From the NCBI GenBank assembly GCA_013399875.1, contig VXAZ01018004.1, positions 62,001-126,000 on the forward strand: a stretch of DNA of 64,000 nucleotides. The letters run 5' to 3'. Below the pieces are notes generated by a model. The model was given only the letters and a program-made list of their open reading frames with translations, searched no databases and was not told where the DNA came from. Shown piece by piece: positions 21,994-35,241 of this stretch. Position numbers and translations under genes: made by a program. Each line of letters starts with the position of its first letter. Positions within the stretch are counted from its first letter, which is position 1. The stretch is from Gymnorhina tibicen (lineage: Eukaryota; Chordata; Aves; Passeriformes; Artamidae).

Positions 21994-24900
21994 AAAAAGA
22001 AGAAATAGGATGATTTTTGAAAGAAATATTAAAGCCTTCTGGACACTTTAAATATTTGGGATCTGGAAATTTTATAAATTTATCTTTTTTAAGGTGTATT
22101 TTGTACAAAACTTTTATAAAGCGTTACATAAAGTGTTTCCTGTTGGATTCTGTAGCTCACAGGCAAGACCAAATGTGTAATCTGGTGATCAGATCTAACC
22201 TTTTCATAAGATAGAAAGGAAATTATGAAACCTTCAGTATCACCTCTAGCAGGAGAACAATGGTAAATTAGGGAGATAAGGTAAATTAAATCTTCTTGAT
22301 TAAATATTAGACAGCTGTGCATATATATAGTGTCACTTTGGGTTGGGTATTTTTGGTCTGTGTCTTTTTTGTTTGTTTTTATTATTAGTATTAGTATTTA
22401 AACCTCTGAATTGTTTATTTTTCTTGTTGTGACCAAATTTTTAAAATTGCATTTTAATCTATTGTGGCATCAATCAAGTTGGATTTAAGATGAACAGACA
22501 AAACCACAGCATTGCTTAGCCTGCTGTCAAACTTGTAAACCCTGAGAAACCTTAACAAATGTATCATTTTCCAGCATGTCTTCCACCATACTGATAGTCT
22601 TGGAGGAATTCACTGTCTCATGAACAGGACACAGAAAATCAGCTGGTATCATAAAGTCAGGGGAGGAAGTGGTTTCTTCCAACCATCATTGTAATGCTGG
22701 TAAATTTATGACAAATAACATTATTTTACTTGGATTTTAGTTGGGCCCTTTTACTTTAAATATATTATACTGACTTGAATTTGTCTTGCCAAATACTGGG
22801 AAAAGCTACTAGCTTGTGAGTTCTTCTGGTGCAGCTCGTGATTCAATTTACTGGAAATGCACTGACAAGGTCTTGGCCTTGGCTTTGTAATCTGCAGAGG
22901 AATTTCAGAATCTGTTGAATGGAAAATTGTTTCACTCGGCATCTACAACTAGTGAAACAGTGTCACTACTAGAAACAATAATGCTTTACTTTCCTTGCAG
23001 TTATCTGAATCAAAAGTTGAAGTTTTTCAGAACCACCTGTCAAAAACATAAAGCTGATGTAGAGTTCAGGTAAGACCTAAGAATTGCAAGAACCAGAATT
23101 TAGGTGTAATTCCTAATCCACTTAATGGTGGTAGAATAACAAATCTATAATACACTCAACATTTAAAGCAAAGTTGAGATCTAATTTTATATATCTGTAT
23201 TTCAGTATAAGCAGTAGAACCTATGTACGTGTGAAGCACATATCTAAACACCCATTGTAATGAATGCAAATTAATCAATATAGTTAGTAAAGTTTGGCAT
23301 ACTTTTCCTAAATAGACTCCTATGTTCATTCAGCTAAATTATTCTCTATTTCATTGTGATCAGCGGGACTAGAAAATTCCTCATTCTTGGAACATATAAA
23401 CAAACCAGAAAAGCTCCTTTTTTGTTGTCAAAAGTCACAGCTCTGACTGTATTAATAGGTCTTAGTGGCCTCGACCTCAAGGTGAGGTACTATCTTGTCA
23501 AGATTGGATAGAATAATATCTTATGCTACAGCAGGAACGTAGAAGACTATGCTGAGATGTCTAGTACTTGGTTGAATCAAAACCTTAGTCTTAAATTGCC
23601 AACCAGTTTCATTAACAAAGAAATAAACATCTTCAGAAATGTATGTCATCCTAAAATAGGTGCCCAAACTATATGGGATAAATAAATTTCTGGAAATGAA
23701 ATCACCCTATTCACCAGCTGTGAAATCTGGATCTAGATTTAGTTGCCTGAACACAGACTTGCAATGTCATTTTGAGCCCTGTGGGGCCTATTGCCGATAC
23801 CCAGGCAGGGCTCTAGGTTCCCCCAGTTTTTATTGTGTCTTGGATCTGCCAGAACTGTGGAGATGACTAGGATACCCTAAGCTTTTTCAAATGGCTCAAG
23901 TACACTTTTTTTTTTCACGAATAAATCAATCCTGACATAATTGTCTACCTAAATCTACAGGTTTCTGGAAAACTAATTTTAAGTCAGATGAATCCTGGTT
24001 TATATGCACAGAGCATAAATATCCCTTGGAACAGATTAGGAGAATACCTAAAGAAGGTCTTAGGAAAAAGATCAGTACTGAGTATCGATATCAATCAAAA
24101 AAAGTCATCATTCTGTCACTGTGTTTCAATAGAAGGAATTTTTTTTAACTTCATTTTCTTCTGCAAACACACTGCACTTGTGGGCTTGCAATCACAGATG
24201 CTCAACAGAGATTCTCCTCAACTTCTGCATATTTTGTGGCATCAGAATTCATGTCTTTGCCATCTGAATGTTCCAGAGCTGAAGGGAAACACAGGCCTTT
24301 CTTGCCTCGCAAGCAGTTCCCATAAACCACACTGCATCTAACTATTATTCAGCAACTGTTGCCATCTATCACCAAGGCCAGCTGTCTGCTCTGATTCTAT
24401 GGGGTTGGGAACTGCTTTCGATTTTTGTTACCTTTGCCTGAAAAATACAACAGTCAAGAACAAAATTATCCTTGAGTGATTATAAAATGTAAATTTAAAT
24501 CATTATTGCATCCTAACACATCTTTAAATTTTATGAAAGGAAGCTCTTAATTATAAAGATAGCCTGAAATGAATTGAGTAGCAAGTGCAATATCTTCCAA
24601 ATATCAGTTAATTATAATTTCATTATAATTTTTTGTTGTTCTTTTGGATGTAAACTGTGTTTATGACTTGTCTCAAAAATCCCAGTTAGACTTTTTATTA
24701 GAAATTAGCTGCATAATATTTTTCAAACTAAACTACTCTGAAATTTACTTCTTTTGACATTTAAACAATTTTTTTTAAGTTATTGTTTTAATTTTTCATG
24801 TTATTTTCTATGTTGAGGGGTTAAATACTATGGGTTTTGTTCTAGATCTTTCTTTTTCCATTCAAATCCAAAAGGAATAAGCTTTTTTCTTTTCTAATGC

Positions 24901-26621
24901 TCTTTAAAGAGAGAACAAGGACTAGCCTTCACCATGTATTGCAGGCAGCAAGACTCTTAGCCCAGTGCTGCTGCAGTAGTTCAGCATGCTTCTGGCTGTG
25001 TCCCCTAGGATAGCAGAACTGTGGATGAACCAGAAAACCTTCACCATGCATTAGGAAAATAAAAGCACTTGTATGACTTTATCAGCATCAAATAAAGGTG
25101 CATTTGCCATCACAGCCAAGATTTTAATGCCCCAAAGAGAGCGTTGTTCCTAAAAATAAATGTAACTTTATATCAACACAATTCAAGTTTCTCAACTTGA
25201 AAGTTTAGCCCAGGGCTTGCAGAGGATAAAAGTCTCATGCGACCACATTGCTCTGTGCTTTGAAAATAAAATTCAAGCATTGTTTTAGGTATGTTCATTG
25301 TTGACCTTTTTCAAAATTCTGACTGTTAATTTCCTTCTTCAAGATATAAAGTAGAAAATACTTCAAGTTGTAGAATTTTTAAATATCTCTACTGATCTGT
25401 ATTTAAAAGGCAATTAAATTTCACGCCAGCTATATAAAAGAATACATGATTCTTTACAATTTTCATTAACAGAAAATCTCATAAACTGCCCTAACAATAT
25501 TGCTGCTGGAGAGATGATGCACATGAGACCTATGGTTGATCCAAATGGGGTGCCAAACTGATGAGGAACCCCTTCTCAAAGGGAGCAGTTGCCAAAATAT
25601 GCAATCAGATCATTTCATCCTCCAGGGAGTTTTATGAAGTACAGTATTGAGCTCGGCTAATTTTCTTCACCTCTATGACAAGGAGTCTCATCTGCAGAAT
25701 AAACATTGTCTCAAAATTTGGATCATATGTTTACTTTTGGCAATCACATAGATTATACCAAAAGTTTGGTATAAAATAAAGGGCTTTGACACAACTGCTA
25801 CATTTTACACTACAAAAGTTGGGCAACATGAATCCTACCCGAAGTGATGGACTGCTGTACTCCAAGCTAACTGTTCTCAAAATTTGAATTCTGCCTCATT
25901 CATCATATATGTAAGTGAAATTATATATACGAGGTCTGGGTGTATCCTTTTTCTCCCCTTGCTCTGAGACAACCTAAAGCCTTATGGTACCAAAACATCT
26001 AAGTTTGGGATAGACTGACTAATAATTTGACTGTAAATTTTCACTGGCTCAGAAAACTGGCTAGGCAATCTTCTAAATATATATAATTAGACACTTACAT
26101 GTAAAACACAGTCTCCTTAAAATTATTATTTTTGTGTTTTTCAATTTAAACCAAAATGGTACAACAGATTGTGCATGAAACAAACAAAATCTTTGGAAAC
26201 AAGTATAAATTCATTGAAAAAGCAATCCAGTTGTGGCAGAACCTGTCATTCTGTAAAATCTCCTCCTACAAAAAAAAAAAAAGAAAAAATCAACAAAGAA
26301 CAGCCTCAAACCTCTCCCCAATAAAAAAAATGACAAGTCAACTTGTTAGGTTTTGTTTTATTTTCCTTGTCATGTCTCATATTCAATATTTTTTCATTAA
26401 ACTTGAAAAAGTAGTGATGCCTATTAAAAGTTGTAGCTATGTTACTTTTTTTAACACTTCAAGATAATGCATCTAAGTTTTGGAGAACAGATACTGAGCT
26501 GGCATTAGTGGCAACAGTTACACTAATATAGATTTTACTGGGTTAAGGATCTGATCTAAATCCTGGAAAATTCTAGAAAGCCTAGTCTAGAAAGTTTTAC
26601 AAAGCCAAAGTAAACATAACA
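21994..26621. other. AT-rich non-coding stretch
   Basis: No gene, LTR or CR1 recognised. It includes an A-run near 26271-26282. Open frames (for example 23988-24341, 117 codons) have no domain and no coding look. Confidence 0.45.
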
Positions 26622-27713
26622 TGGTGTCCCTGTTTGAGACAAATTTCAGAGGAATGTCCAAATTTGAACATCCTCTCTTAGAAGGCAGGTTACAGCCACT
26701 CCTCCCCCACCAGGTTCGGGAAGAAATTCCTTGGAGGAAAGGGAAAAAAACCAAACTATTTATTTAACAAACACACAGGAAAAGAATAATAATGCTAAAT
26801 AATAAAACCTCTCGCTGTGGAGAGAAGCCTGGGAAGATTTTAAAGTCCTTCTGTGGGTGTGGTCTCTCTCCTCTTCTTCGGAGCTAGGTTGGTGTGAGCC
26901 CACCTCCAGGCCTCAGTGGAAAGTTCTCCCGGATGATGTTTTGGTGTTGCACAGTTCCCGAAGAAAAGAAGAAGAAGCCAAAGTCCCAGGGAAAAGAAAA
27001 TTCAACTCTCCGTCTCTCTCTGGAGAAAGCAGAGCTGAGAGCTGGCTGAAAAGCAGGAAGGGTGCTTCCTCCGTGCTTCTCACCACTGCAGGAGAACGCA
27101 GAGTAGTGACCTTGGAGCACAGAACTGCTTTGAGAAGTTCATCTTGCTTTTTTTTTTCTTTCTCTCGCACACAGTTTTAAAGGCACAGGATTAATTGTGA
27201 TGTATCCCCATCCCTGCCTGCCCTCTCCCCATGGCTTTCCCCTTGTACCGCCCCTATGCCCTGAGACCATTAGTCCATGTGCTCTCTCTTGCCTCCCTCT
27301 TCCCCAAGGGGCTTCAGGTCACATGCTTGCTCTCTCTGCCTTGGGGACCAGCGAGTCACCAGCCCCTCTCCCTCTGCCCTGAGCACCATGCCATGTGCTG
27401 GCCCTCTGCCTTTGGGGGCCAGCACATGTGCTGGTCCTAGATTTTTGGGAGTTAGCATGGAGTAAAGACATTCTGCAGTCTCCATGCAAGGGAGCCTTCT
27501 CGCCTCCTTTACCACCACCATATGTTGTGGAGCCGACAGCTAACCGGGATGGTGGGGGCAGCCCAGAAGGGCAACGGGAAGCAGAACAGCCGCTCTCCCG
27601 AGGACAGCCTCGCAGTGCTCTCCGGGAAAGTTGTGGCTTGCCTTACCAACACAGGAAACTACACACCGCAACAATTCATATCTGGACATAGAGCAGTGAT
27701 AGGGGATACAACA
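26622..27713 (-). mobile_element. Long LTR candidate, about 1.09 kb
   Basis: The left edge on + is 'tggtgtccctgtttgagaca' (26622) and the right edge is '...ggatacaaca' (27713), giving TG...CA ends on either strand. On - the AATAAATAG polyadenylation signal (about 26757-26765) is followed by GT-rich 'gtttggtttttttccc', a canonical layout, so I place transcription on -. The motif set '...aggcaggttacagccactcc' and 'tttatttaacaaacacacag' is one I associate with avian ERV LTRs. Flanking bases (ataaca versus ttataa) do not give a convincing duplication. The right 500 bp, with repeated 'ccagcacatg'/'catgtgctgg' words, may be a separate element. Confidence 0.5.
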
Positions 27714-30700
27714 TTATAAAGTCCGCCCCAAGACACATGGATTTGATAAGAAAATGTTACAAATATAAATGTTGTTCTTCTTTTACTGTATTTGCAAATT
27801 TATATGAATAAATGTGTATTTTATACTCTTTTTTTATCATGTATTTATTTAGATGTATTTTTGCTGATACAACCTGAATCCAGAATAGCTGAAGCTGTAA
27901 TTTCTTCAAATCTCAAACTTTGTATCATTAAGCTTGCTCAGCACTTTCATGCAAGGCCTCTAGGGAAAGCTCGTAAGCTGCAGAGCATCCTATTAATGGC
28001 TTTGTGAGCTGTGATCTTCCCACTAAGAAAAGTGCTGGACAAACTGCTAATTATTCTATGGAGATATGAGGAGGGTTCTCTTTCAAAAAATATGGATGAC
28101 TCTGGACCTGGGTTTTGATGGATTATAAACCTTTGTGTCTTTATCAAATTCTGGGTGGTTGGTTGTGCAGTTTTTCATGTTTAATTTTTAAGGGTTTCAG
28201 TGTATAAACTTTCTCCTAAATCATTATGTTATACAGGTGCTATATAATTACATCACAGAGGGACTGTATGTATGGAATTGGATATGCTCCTGTTATTCCC
28301 ATTTAAAGATATTAGGCTGTTTCAAAACATGAAGAATACTTGTCTCAGAGTAAATTGTTCCATGGTCTTCCTACTGCAGTATAATGAAAATAAATCCTGA
28401 TTAAGGGTTGTAGCTCACAGTCACAGGGCCACTCTGCAGAAAGAGTAAAAAATGAGTACATATCTACATGTCCAATCTAATGGTGACTTTATGAACTGCA
28501 GCATAACCACACCTATACCTAGGTCTAGAAAATCGTTGTGTCACTACTCAAAGACAAACAGTTCTTTCAGACAGAGTAATAAAAAGAGATGATATTTCAA
28601 TATAAGATGAAGCAATGACGAAAAACATAAGCCTTTTGAGAATTTACAACTTACTTCATGATGTGTGTAAGTAAATGTTTTACTTTAACAAGTAAAAAAC
28701 CTAAGAAACAAAGGCACCTGAAACACCACTTGTAAATTTGATGTCATTTATTTCAAATAGTCTGTCATATCATCACCAAAACAATTTCTTTGTATAAATG
28801 CCAAAAGTACATATGCCCCAGGGTACAAGAGAGACAGAAATAAAAATAAAATTAATTCAAGCATATATAAATTAAGAGATATGTTTATGTTTCTGAGGAT
28901 ATAAAGCTCTGTCAGTCACACACCTTGTCAACTTATTACTGTTTGTCATTCAGGGTAAAATAAATCTGCTTCTTTGTCCTTCCATCATTCATCTCTTTTG
29001 ACAGGTATCACTGCAAGCAAATGTCAGTCAAGGAGGGTGGTATATGTGTCTTGTCACTTCACTGAAGCTCTAAATAATGTGGTGTTTGCAAGTAAAAAAG
29101 ATAATTGCCAACATTAGTATTTGGATATGCATAACATTAAATATAGGTCAGGGATGCAGACAGCTAGGAACAGCATGAAAAGAATAATTTGTGTTACATT
29201 CCTAAGCAAGCTTTTTAAGTACTGTAGCTAAGGTAAACTAAAATATTTTTGGTTAATTAAAGTAATAAAACACTGTATTTTGGGGTTTGTTTGTTTGCTT
29301 GCTTGCTTGCTTTCATCAAATCTCAAGATTTAAAAAAAATTAAGTTTCTGAACTATCTTGGTAAAAAGGGCATCTTAAGCATAAGAATCAGAATTGTGGG
29401 CATTGCTGCACACTGGACAAGTATACTTATGACCTTTACTAGGTGTACACTACTGAGAAATAACAAAGACAGAATGCAGGTTATATAGATGTTGACCTGA
29501 TTTGATATGGTCTTAATATATATTTACATACAGATATAAGAACTAGAACAAGTATTTCTGTAATTATATCCTTATGTTATTACTTTAAGCAGATTCAAGA
29601 ACCTGTACCAATTTAACAAATACCTAAAATCAAAATACCAAGAAATAGCCAGTATAAATAATTTTCATAGCATGCTGTCATGAAATTAAGTTTATATGTA
29701 ATCTTACTCACATATAATGGTGTCTACTATGGTAGTTTTATAACTGATTTAAGCTTGTAATTTAAAATTAAGTATTTATGCAACAATGGCAATGTTCTTT
29801 ACGGTTTGGGTTTTGGTGGAGTTTTTTTGGTTTATTTTCCATTCACTAGCTTTTCAGTTTATAGCAACTTGTCAGCACCTGCAGTAAAGGAGATGGATGT
29901 CATCTGGAGAAACTAAAAAACTGTAGGAAAGAGAGTACTCCTGTAGGAGAAACATGCATTGTGCAAAAAATACTGATACAAGAGACTCTAACTAAAATAA
30001 TTTAGAGAAAGAAATTCTACCTACAAAAATTGCTACTGTCTAGTTTAATTATTTAGGAAGTTTGTTTTCTAGCATGTTCTTTGCATTGTTGTTCTTGTTC
30101 AGTAGTCCAGCTTTAAAGAAAAAAAGAAGTAATTTTATCAATACACTTTTTGAAATCCCTTTTCATCTTTTCTCCTCTTCCTCAGACAATATTCAGACTG
30201 ATTGCATTTACTGTACTCATATTATATTGTAATTTTTTAAAATCTAGTATCTATACAAATTGCTTTTCAGATGTTTTTGTGTTACTTGAATGAAATCTGA
30301 GCTCCTTACTAGCACTGTAATAAAGTTCATACTTTGTTGCTCTTTGTCATGTATGCACCATCTTATTTTTCAAGTATCTATAACACTCAGTTATTTTCTC
30401 AAGACCCTTTTCACTTCTGTTGTTTCTTGAAAATGTTTTCATGGTGTCTGAGAAAGCCTGAAGACTAATTTAAATAGAAAAACAGTTTTTATACAGGAAA
30501 GAGAAAGATTGTGGCTACCAATGAACTCCCAAAATACATTATTCCTGTGCAGGATTTAAAATTGCAGAAATCAAACAGTTTGATCATTCAACAATATTTG
30601 CAGCTCCAGTTACACCTTTAAACATTATTTATTTTAAGTATGATGTGGAAGGTATCTGAGAGTTTCCATAAGATTAAGAAACTATTAGTTCTCTGGTTTA

Positions 30701-31959
30701 TTAAACAAAATACTCTGAGTAGCTGATGTTATTGAAAATAATGTTTGCAATGGCAACTGCAATAAAAATCTTAGGATTTTATTCTGTTCCTGAAGATTTT
30801 GTTGTATCTGTCATTAAGCTATTTTGAAGACGTAGAAAAATTCTGTGATCTCAGATTCTTCCTTACCATGATGTAAATTACCAGTGATTCACTACACATT
30901 GGAGTACTCCTTCAAGGAGGAACTATGAGTATCCAGAACTTTAAGTACTAGGAAAGTATGAGAGATATTTCAGAAGTATAAAATGCAAATTATATTGATT
31001 TGTTGCTAAAAAAAACAAAGTTATAAAAAACCCCCCAACAACCAAATGCCAACTCCCACAAACCATCATCAGTCAGAGACCAGAAATGAATAGGCTAATT
31101 CATTTGAGAAGTTCTGAAATTCCACAGGTCATTGCTTGTTGATCCCCCTTCTTGTGGTAAAGTGTGATAAAACAGGCAGCCTTAGATTTTTTAGATTCAG
31201 TGCATGCCTTCTACTTTGATTGCCACTTAGAAAGAAATGCAAACTCACTGTAACTTGATGACTAGCTCTCATGATCCGGAGTCAGAGTAGCCAAGAATTA
31301 ATGGATGGTGGAGGTTTCTAGAATGTTCAAACATTTTCTTCATCTGATAAATGTAGATTAATTGGAACATTTTATTTGTAAGGAAGATGCACAAAATATG
31401 CTGCCATATGACCCTTTCAGATGTAGTTATACATCTCAGGTTTTTTCACAGGTCTCTCCATTAAAATGTCACTTTAAAACCATTCAACCAGGGCCCAATT
31501 TTGAAAGTCTAATCAGGATGTATGGACTAAATTCACCAATGCTCACTTTCTACTTCACAAAAACCGTGTATGAATTGAACGAGAATGTAATAAATCTGTC
31601 CAGAGAACTGCAACACTCTTCAGTACTGTCCTAATTAGCTATACACTCTCCTGTATAACTTTCAAGTATCATTCTTATTTATATCACAAGGAATGTAATC
31701 TTGCTGGAGACCATGTTCCTTATTAAGATTAAAATTCTTTATATTTGCATGTCTTAAGTTTCCAGTATTGCAATTATCTGCTCAAGGCCAAAATTGAATA
31801 ATAATTTCAAATTAGTATTTAAAAGAAATTCTATAAAAATTCAGTTATGAGATCCTTACAAAGTTAAGTATAATTGTGTTCTTCAAAAGTAGTATTTAGT
31901 GAGAACTGCCTTTATTTGACCAGTGTTCCTGAATATTGCTGGGGTTGCAACCAGTACAT
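27714..31959. other. AT-rich non-coding stretch
   Basis: No gene or LTR recognised. A small (TTGT/TTGC)n microsatellite lies at 29285-29314. Confidence 0.5.
29285..29314. repeat. (TTGT)n(TTGC)n microsatellite
   Basis: 'gtttgtttgtttgcttgctt' continuing as gcttgc: about seven tetranucleotide units with a switch from TTGT to TTGC. Confidence 0.9.
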
Positions 31960-32512
31960 ACCACTTCACTTCTATTGTTTCTTCTTCCTCACACTCTTCT
32001 TCAACACCAGCATTTGGTCTCCCAAAGGATCTAGACCTTTATGAACTCCTCCAGTGTGGGTCCTTTCCTTGGGGAAGAGTCCTTCAGGAACAGACTAATC
32101 CAGTGTGGGTTCCTCAATGGGCCATATTTCCTACCAGAAAACCTTCTCCTGCATGTGGTGTTTTCTATAGGTTGCAGCTTTTGCCAGGACAGTGCTCCAG
32201 TGCGGGCTCTTTGTGGATTGCAGCTTTTTAGGGTACAGCTACTTCTTCTGCTGCGGTGTCTTGCATGGGCTGCAGGGTGAAAATTCCCTCTGACATGGTC
32301 CTCCACGGGCTGCAGGGAGACTGCTTCACTATGCTCTTCTCCATGGGCTGTAGGGCAATCTCTGTTCAGGTGTGTGGGGGAAGAAGTCCTCTCCTTCTCC
32401 TCTGATCTCGGTGTCTGCAGAAATTTTTCCTTGACATTTTCTCACCCATCTCTCACAGCTGCTCCATATCGTTTTTTACTATTTCTGAAATACATTATCA
32501 CAGAGGCACCAT
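31960..32512 (-). mobile_element. ERV LTR, part 1, same family as 10298-11950
   Basis: Carries the family blocks 'ctccagtgtgggtcctttcc', 'cttcaggaacagactaatcc', repeated 'gggctgcaggg', 'ggtgtctgcagaaatttttc', 'cccatctctcacagctgctcc' and 'attatcacagaggcacc'. The R/U5 end (with polyadenylation signal) is absent on the left, so this copy is truncated. Homology breaks at 32512 and resumes at about 33757. Confidence 0.75.
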
Positions 32513-32627
32513 TGTTGCCTTTTCTTGGTCTTAAAATTAAGAACCAAATACGGTTAGAGGAGAAAAAACAGTTTTACCTCAGTATTTATTTAAGGATTCT
32601 TAGGTGCACCACATCCAGGTAGAATGC

Positions 32628-32818
32628 ACTGAAATGCACCCCAGAATGCACACCAAAAATGCACACACACGATGATTCATGTATACAATTATAGGCCTTG
32701 CAAATTAGCATATCTATCAAAGNACTGAAATGCAACCCAGAATGCACACCAAAAATGCACACACACGATGATTCATGTATACAATTATAGGCCTTGCAAA
32801 TTAGCATATCTATCAAAG
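32628..32818. repeat. 95-bp direct duplication around a single N (assembly seam)
   Basis: Bases 32628-32722 and 32724-32818 are both 95 bp and differ at one position (gcacccc versus gcaaccc). They are separated by one N. This is the signature of two contig ends joined without collapsing their overlap, or of two haplotypes placed in a row. Confidence 0.95.
32723..32723. other. Single N joining two copies of a 95-bp sequence
   Basis: See the 95-bp duplication around it. It is an assembly join, not a biological boundary. Confidence 0.9.
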
Positions 32819-33756
32819 ATTCCCCAATGAGAGGCTCAAGAGAAGCCCCCGTCCTGAGGAACCTTCCCCCTGGATGGGCCTATCTTGGTTTACAGAATAT
32901 GTTCTGGAGAGGACCTTGCTGTCTGGGACTTTTTGACCTATAACTGCGAGGCTTCCAAGATGTTTGGTCTCTTAACAGAACTTTGGGTCTAAGCTAGTTA
33001 TCAAACTTAGGGAATTACAAGTGAAGTGAATACGAAGCCAGTTATCCAAAGGAAGGGTTTTATTAAGAAAAACAACAATTGGGGTTTCCGCGGTGGGTTA
33101 GCCTAGCCCCTGAGGGAAGGACCCACGCTGGGTGCCTAACCACCATCAAGCAAGATGGTCAGCGACCTCGTCTCTCTGTTGGAGTGGTTTTTTATACTCC
33201 GCTTAGTAGCACTGCCCCCTTCCCCTGAGTCCTCCTCCTGAGGGCTTTCCAATTGGCTGTTGTTGGCTCCTTGTCCAGATGATTGGGTTGCTGTCATGGG
33301 GTGATCTCAGGGCATCAAATAATTGGTCCAGTTCTTATCCAATTTGTGGTCTTATTTTATCCCCTTATGACAATTACCTGATGTCATTCTTTTCCAGAAA
33401 GTTCTCATTTCCCCTGCCACTCACCCGTTGTGTACCACTAATACATATGAAAAACCTATTTCTAATGAACCCACAAACCCCATCAAAGTGTAACAATATT
33501 AAACAGTGAACTGTGTAAGTGTTACTTAACCATAATTATTCATAATTAACAATTGACTGTGAACTTATGATTTAACAGTAACCCTCTTAACAAATCATTA
33601 ACAGATCAATCCCCAACCTAACAGGACTGCGAAAGCCAACCCTCATTTTTTTACTCATAACAAAACTATGTGGGCTAAAAGCACTAAGGATACATAAAGG
33701 CTACATAATAGCTGTATAAAAGGGGTATATAAAAAAGGCAAGAATTCATCATGGCA

Positions 33757-33890
33757 TCACCCCCAGAATCACTGATGGTTTCAGCTTTGGGCAACAGTGG
33801 GGATTGGTTAGAACTGGTTTTGTCCAACATGGACACAGTCCCTGATCTCACAGAGGCCACCCCTGCATAGGCCCCTTGCTATATAAACGC
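33757..33890 (-). mobile_element. ERV LTR, part 2 (U3 side) of the split element
   Basis: Resumes with 'atcactgatggtttcagc', 'ggttagaactggttttgtcc', 'cagaggccacccctgcatagg' minus its last base and 'ccccttgctatataaa', parallel to 11800-11945. The outer edge is approximate. Confidence 0.7.
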
Positions 33891-34644
33891 AACATAGTAT
33901 TTTTAAGGGTTATAAAAAATATTATTAAAGGTGATAACCTATATCATTAGAATTTTTGCTAAGTAGACGCTTAAGCATAGTATATTTATACTTTTTACTA
34001 CTTACTCTTTCTTTCCATGAGAACATATGTCTTTCCCTTAATTAGTTACTAGTAAATAAGCTGTTCTGTGACCCACCATAGCAGCCACTTAAAGTGTGGT
34101 TGCTATTACCATAATTTCAAGTTAATTGCATATGGTAGGAACAGTGTATCCTAACACCCTTGTGATCTCTCATAAATGGTAGTCTTTGCATTAACCAGGC
34201 ATTTTCTCATGCCCTATAGCTAATTGTGACCCTAAAGTCTTAAACACAATGAATTTTTGTTGGCAGAAAAAAAATGAAATTTCATATGGAGCAGCAGTTT
34301 CAGTTGTTATTAACAAATTTATAATATTTTTTCATCTGAAAGCCTTCACTAGTGCAAAAAAAAGTCCAGATCCAAAATATCTTAAAAAAAAAAGACATTC
34401 ATGCAATTTAACTTAGTAAAGTGCTCTGCGACTCGCAATAGATTTTACTGTATTAAAATTTTCATCATGTATCATTTTGCCTCTAAAACAAGATTGAAAA
34501 TAAATGAATTTGGCAGCTTAGCAAATATTATATTCAAGAAACACAAAATAGTGCTATCATGTATGCAAAAACCTGTGTTTGAACAAATACCCAAAGACAG
34601 GCAGTACTGGCAGTTAGAGGCATACACAAAGAGAAGTTAGTAAT
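33891..34644. other. AT-rich non-coding stretch between LTRs
   Basis: Nothing recognised. Confidence 0.5.
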
Positions 34645-35241
34645 TGACGCAGTCCGTCGGGCGTGCCCTCAGTCAGAGGGGATGCAGCGTCAAACCTGAA
34701 GACGTCCTTGAGAATCTCCACAAGGTCACTGCTGCTGGCAGTATTTCTGGCTCCTCGTCAGAAGAGGTGCACCCCGAAAAACTCGCTGTTTAGAGCTGGC
34801 GTGCCAGGGGCAAAGAAGCAGGAAGGACCTTTTGCACAGGTTTCCAGGAACTTTTATTCTCAGGAACATGCTGGAGGCAAAAAGCGGGAAAATCCCAGGG
34901 TCCAGGGTTTTTATATGGGGGAGGGGAAACGGGGACAACCAGTGGGGTACAACTGAAGGGGTGGTACAATAGGGGTACAACCATTACAGATAAAGTAGAG
35001 ATGGGAGTGACAACTGGCGAACCAATGAGCAACTGAAGAACGAGATTTTGCTAGAACTGGGGGAAGTGGGTAGGGCTTAGGTGCTGCCCAAGAGGCAGTG
35101 GCTTACACCTCCATCCCGCCCATGGATCCGCCCTCGGGTTCACTGTCATCTGCAGGGAAATCCACCCAGGGGATGTCCTCCACATGAGTGGCAGCCACAT
35201 GCCACAGCCCTGAAGGCGGCTGGGCCACCACAACAACTAAT
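34639..35241 (-). mobile_element. Solo ERVK-like LTR with 6-bp target-site duplication
   Basis: The LTR itself is 34645-35235 (591 bp). On - it starts TGTTGTGGTGGCCCAGCC and ends ...GCGTCA. It is flanked by 'agtaat' (34639-34644) and 'actaat' (35236-35241), a 6-bp duplication with one mismatch; 6 bp is usual for ERVK. TATA 'atataaa' on - lies at 34909-34915 and AATAAA at 34853-34858, giving a short R. No internal genes remain, so it formed by LTR-LTR recombination. It is related to the LTR at 53861-54438, which shares its first 18 bases except two. Confidence 0.85.

Larger units (their letters stand above)
32513..33756 (-). mobile_element. LTR(s) inserted inside the older LTR
   Basis: On - the end '...aagaaaaggcaaca' at 32513 has the required CA. 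The insert has 'gtataaaaaacc' (TATA, 33190-33196) and AATAAAACCC (33058-33063) about 130 bp downstream, which is a U3-R layout. A second hexamer AATAAATACTG lies at 32585-32590. Two polyadenylation signals 470 bp apart suggest either one long LTR or two nested ones. The far edge is uncertain by about 10 bp, and the candidate 6-bp flanks (caccat versus tcaccc) are not a clear duplication. The insert includes an assembly seam at 32723. Confidence 0.6.

Noticed and set aside
32586..32816. Frame on - with a duplicated 31-residue segment
   Set aside because: The duplication is the assembly seam at 32723, not a protein repeat.
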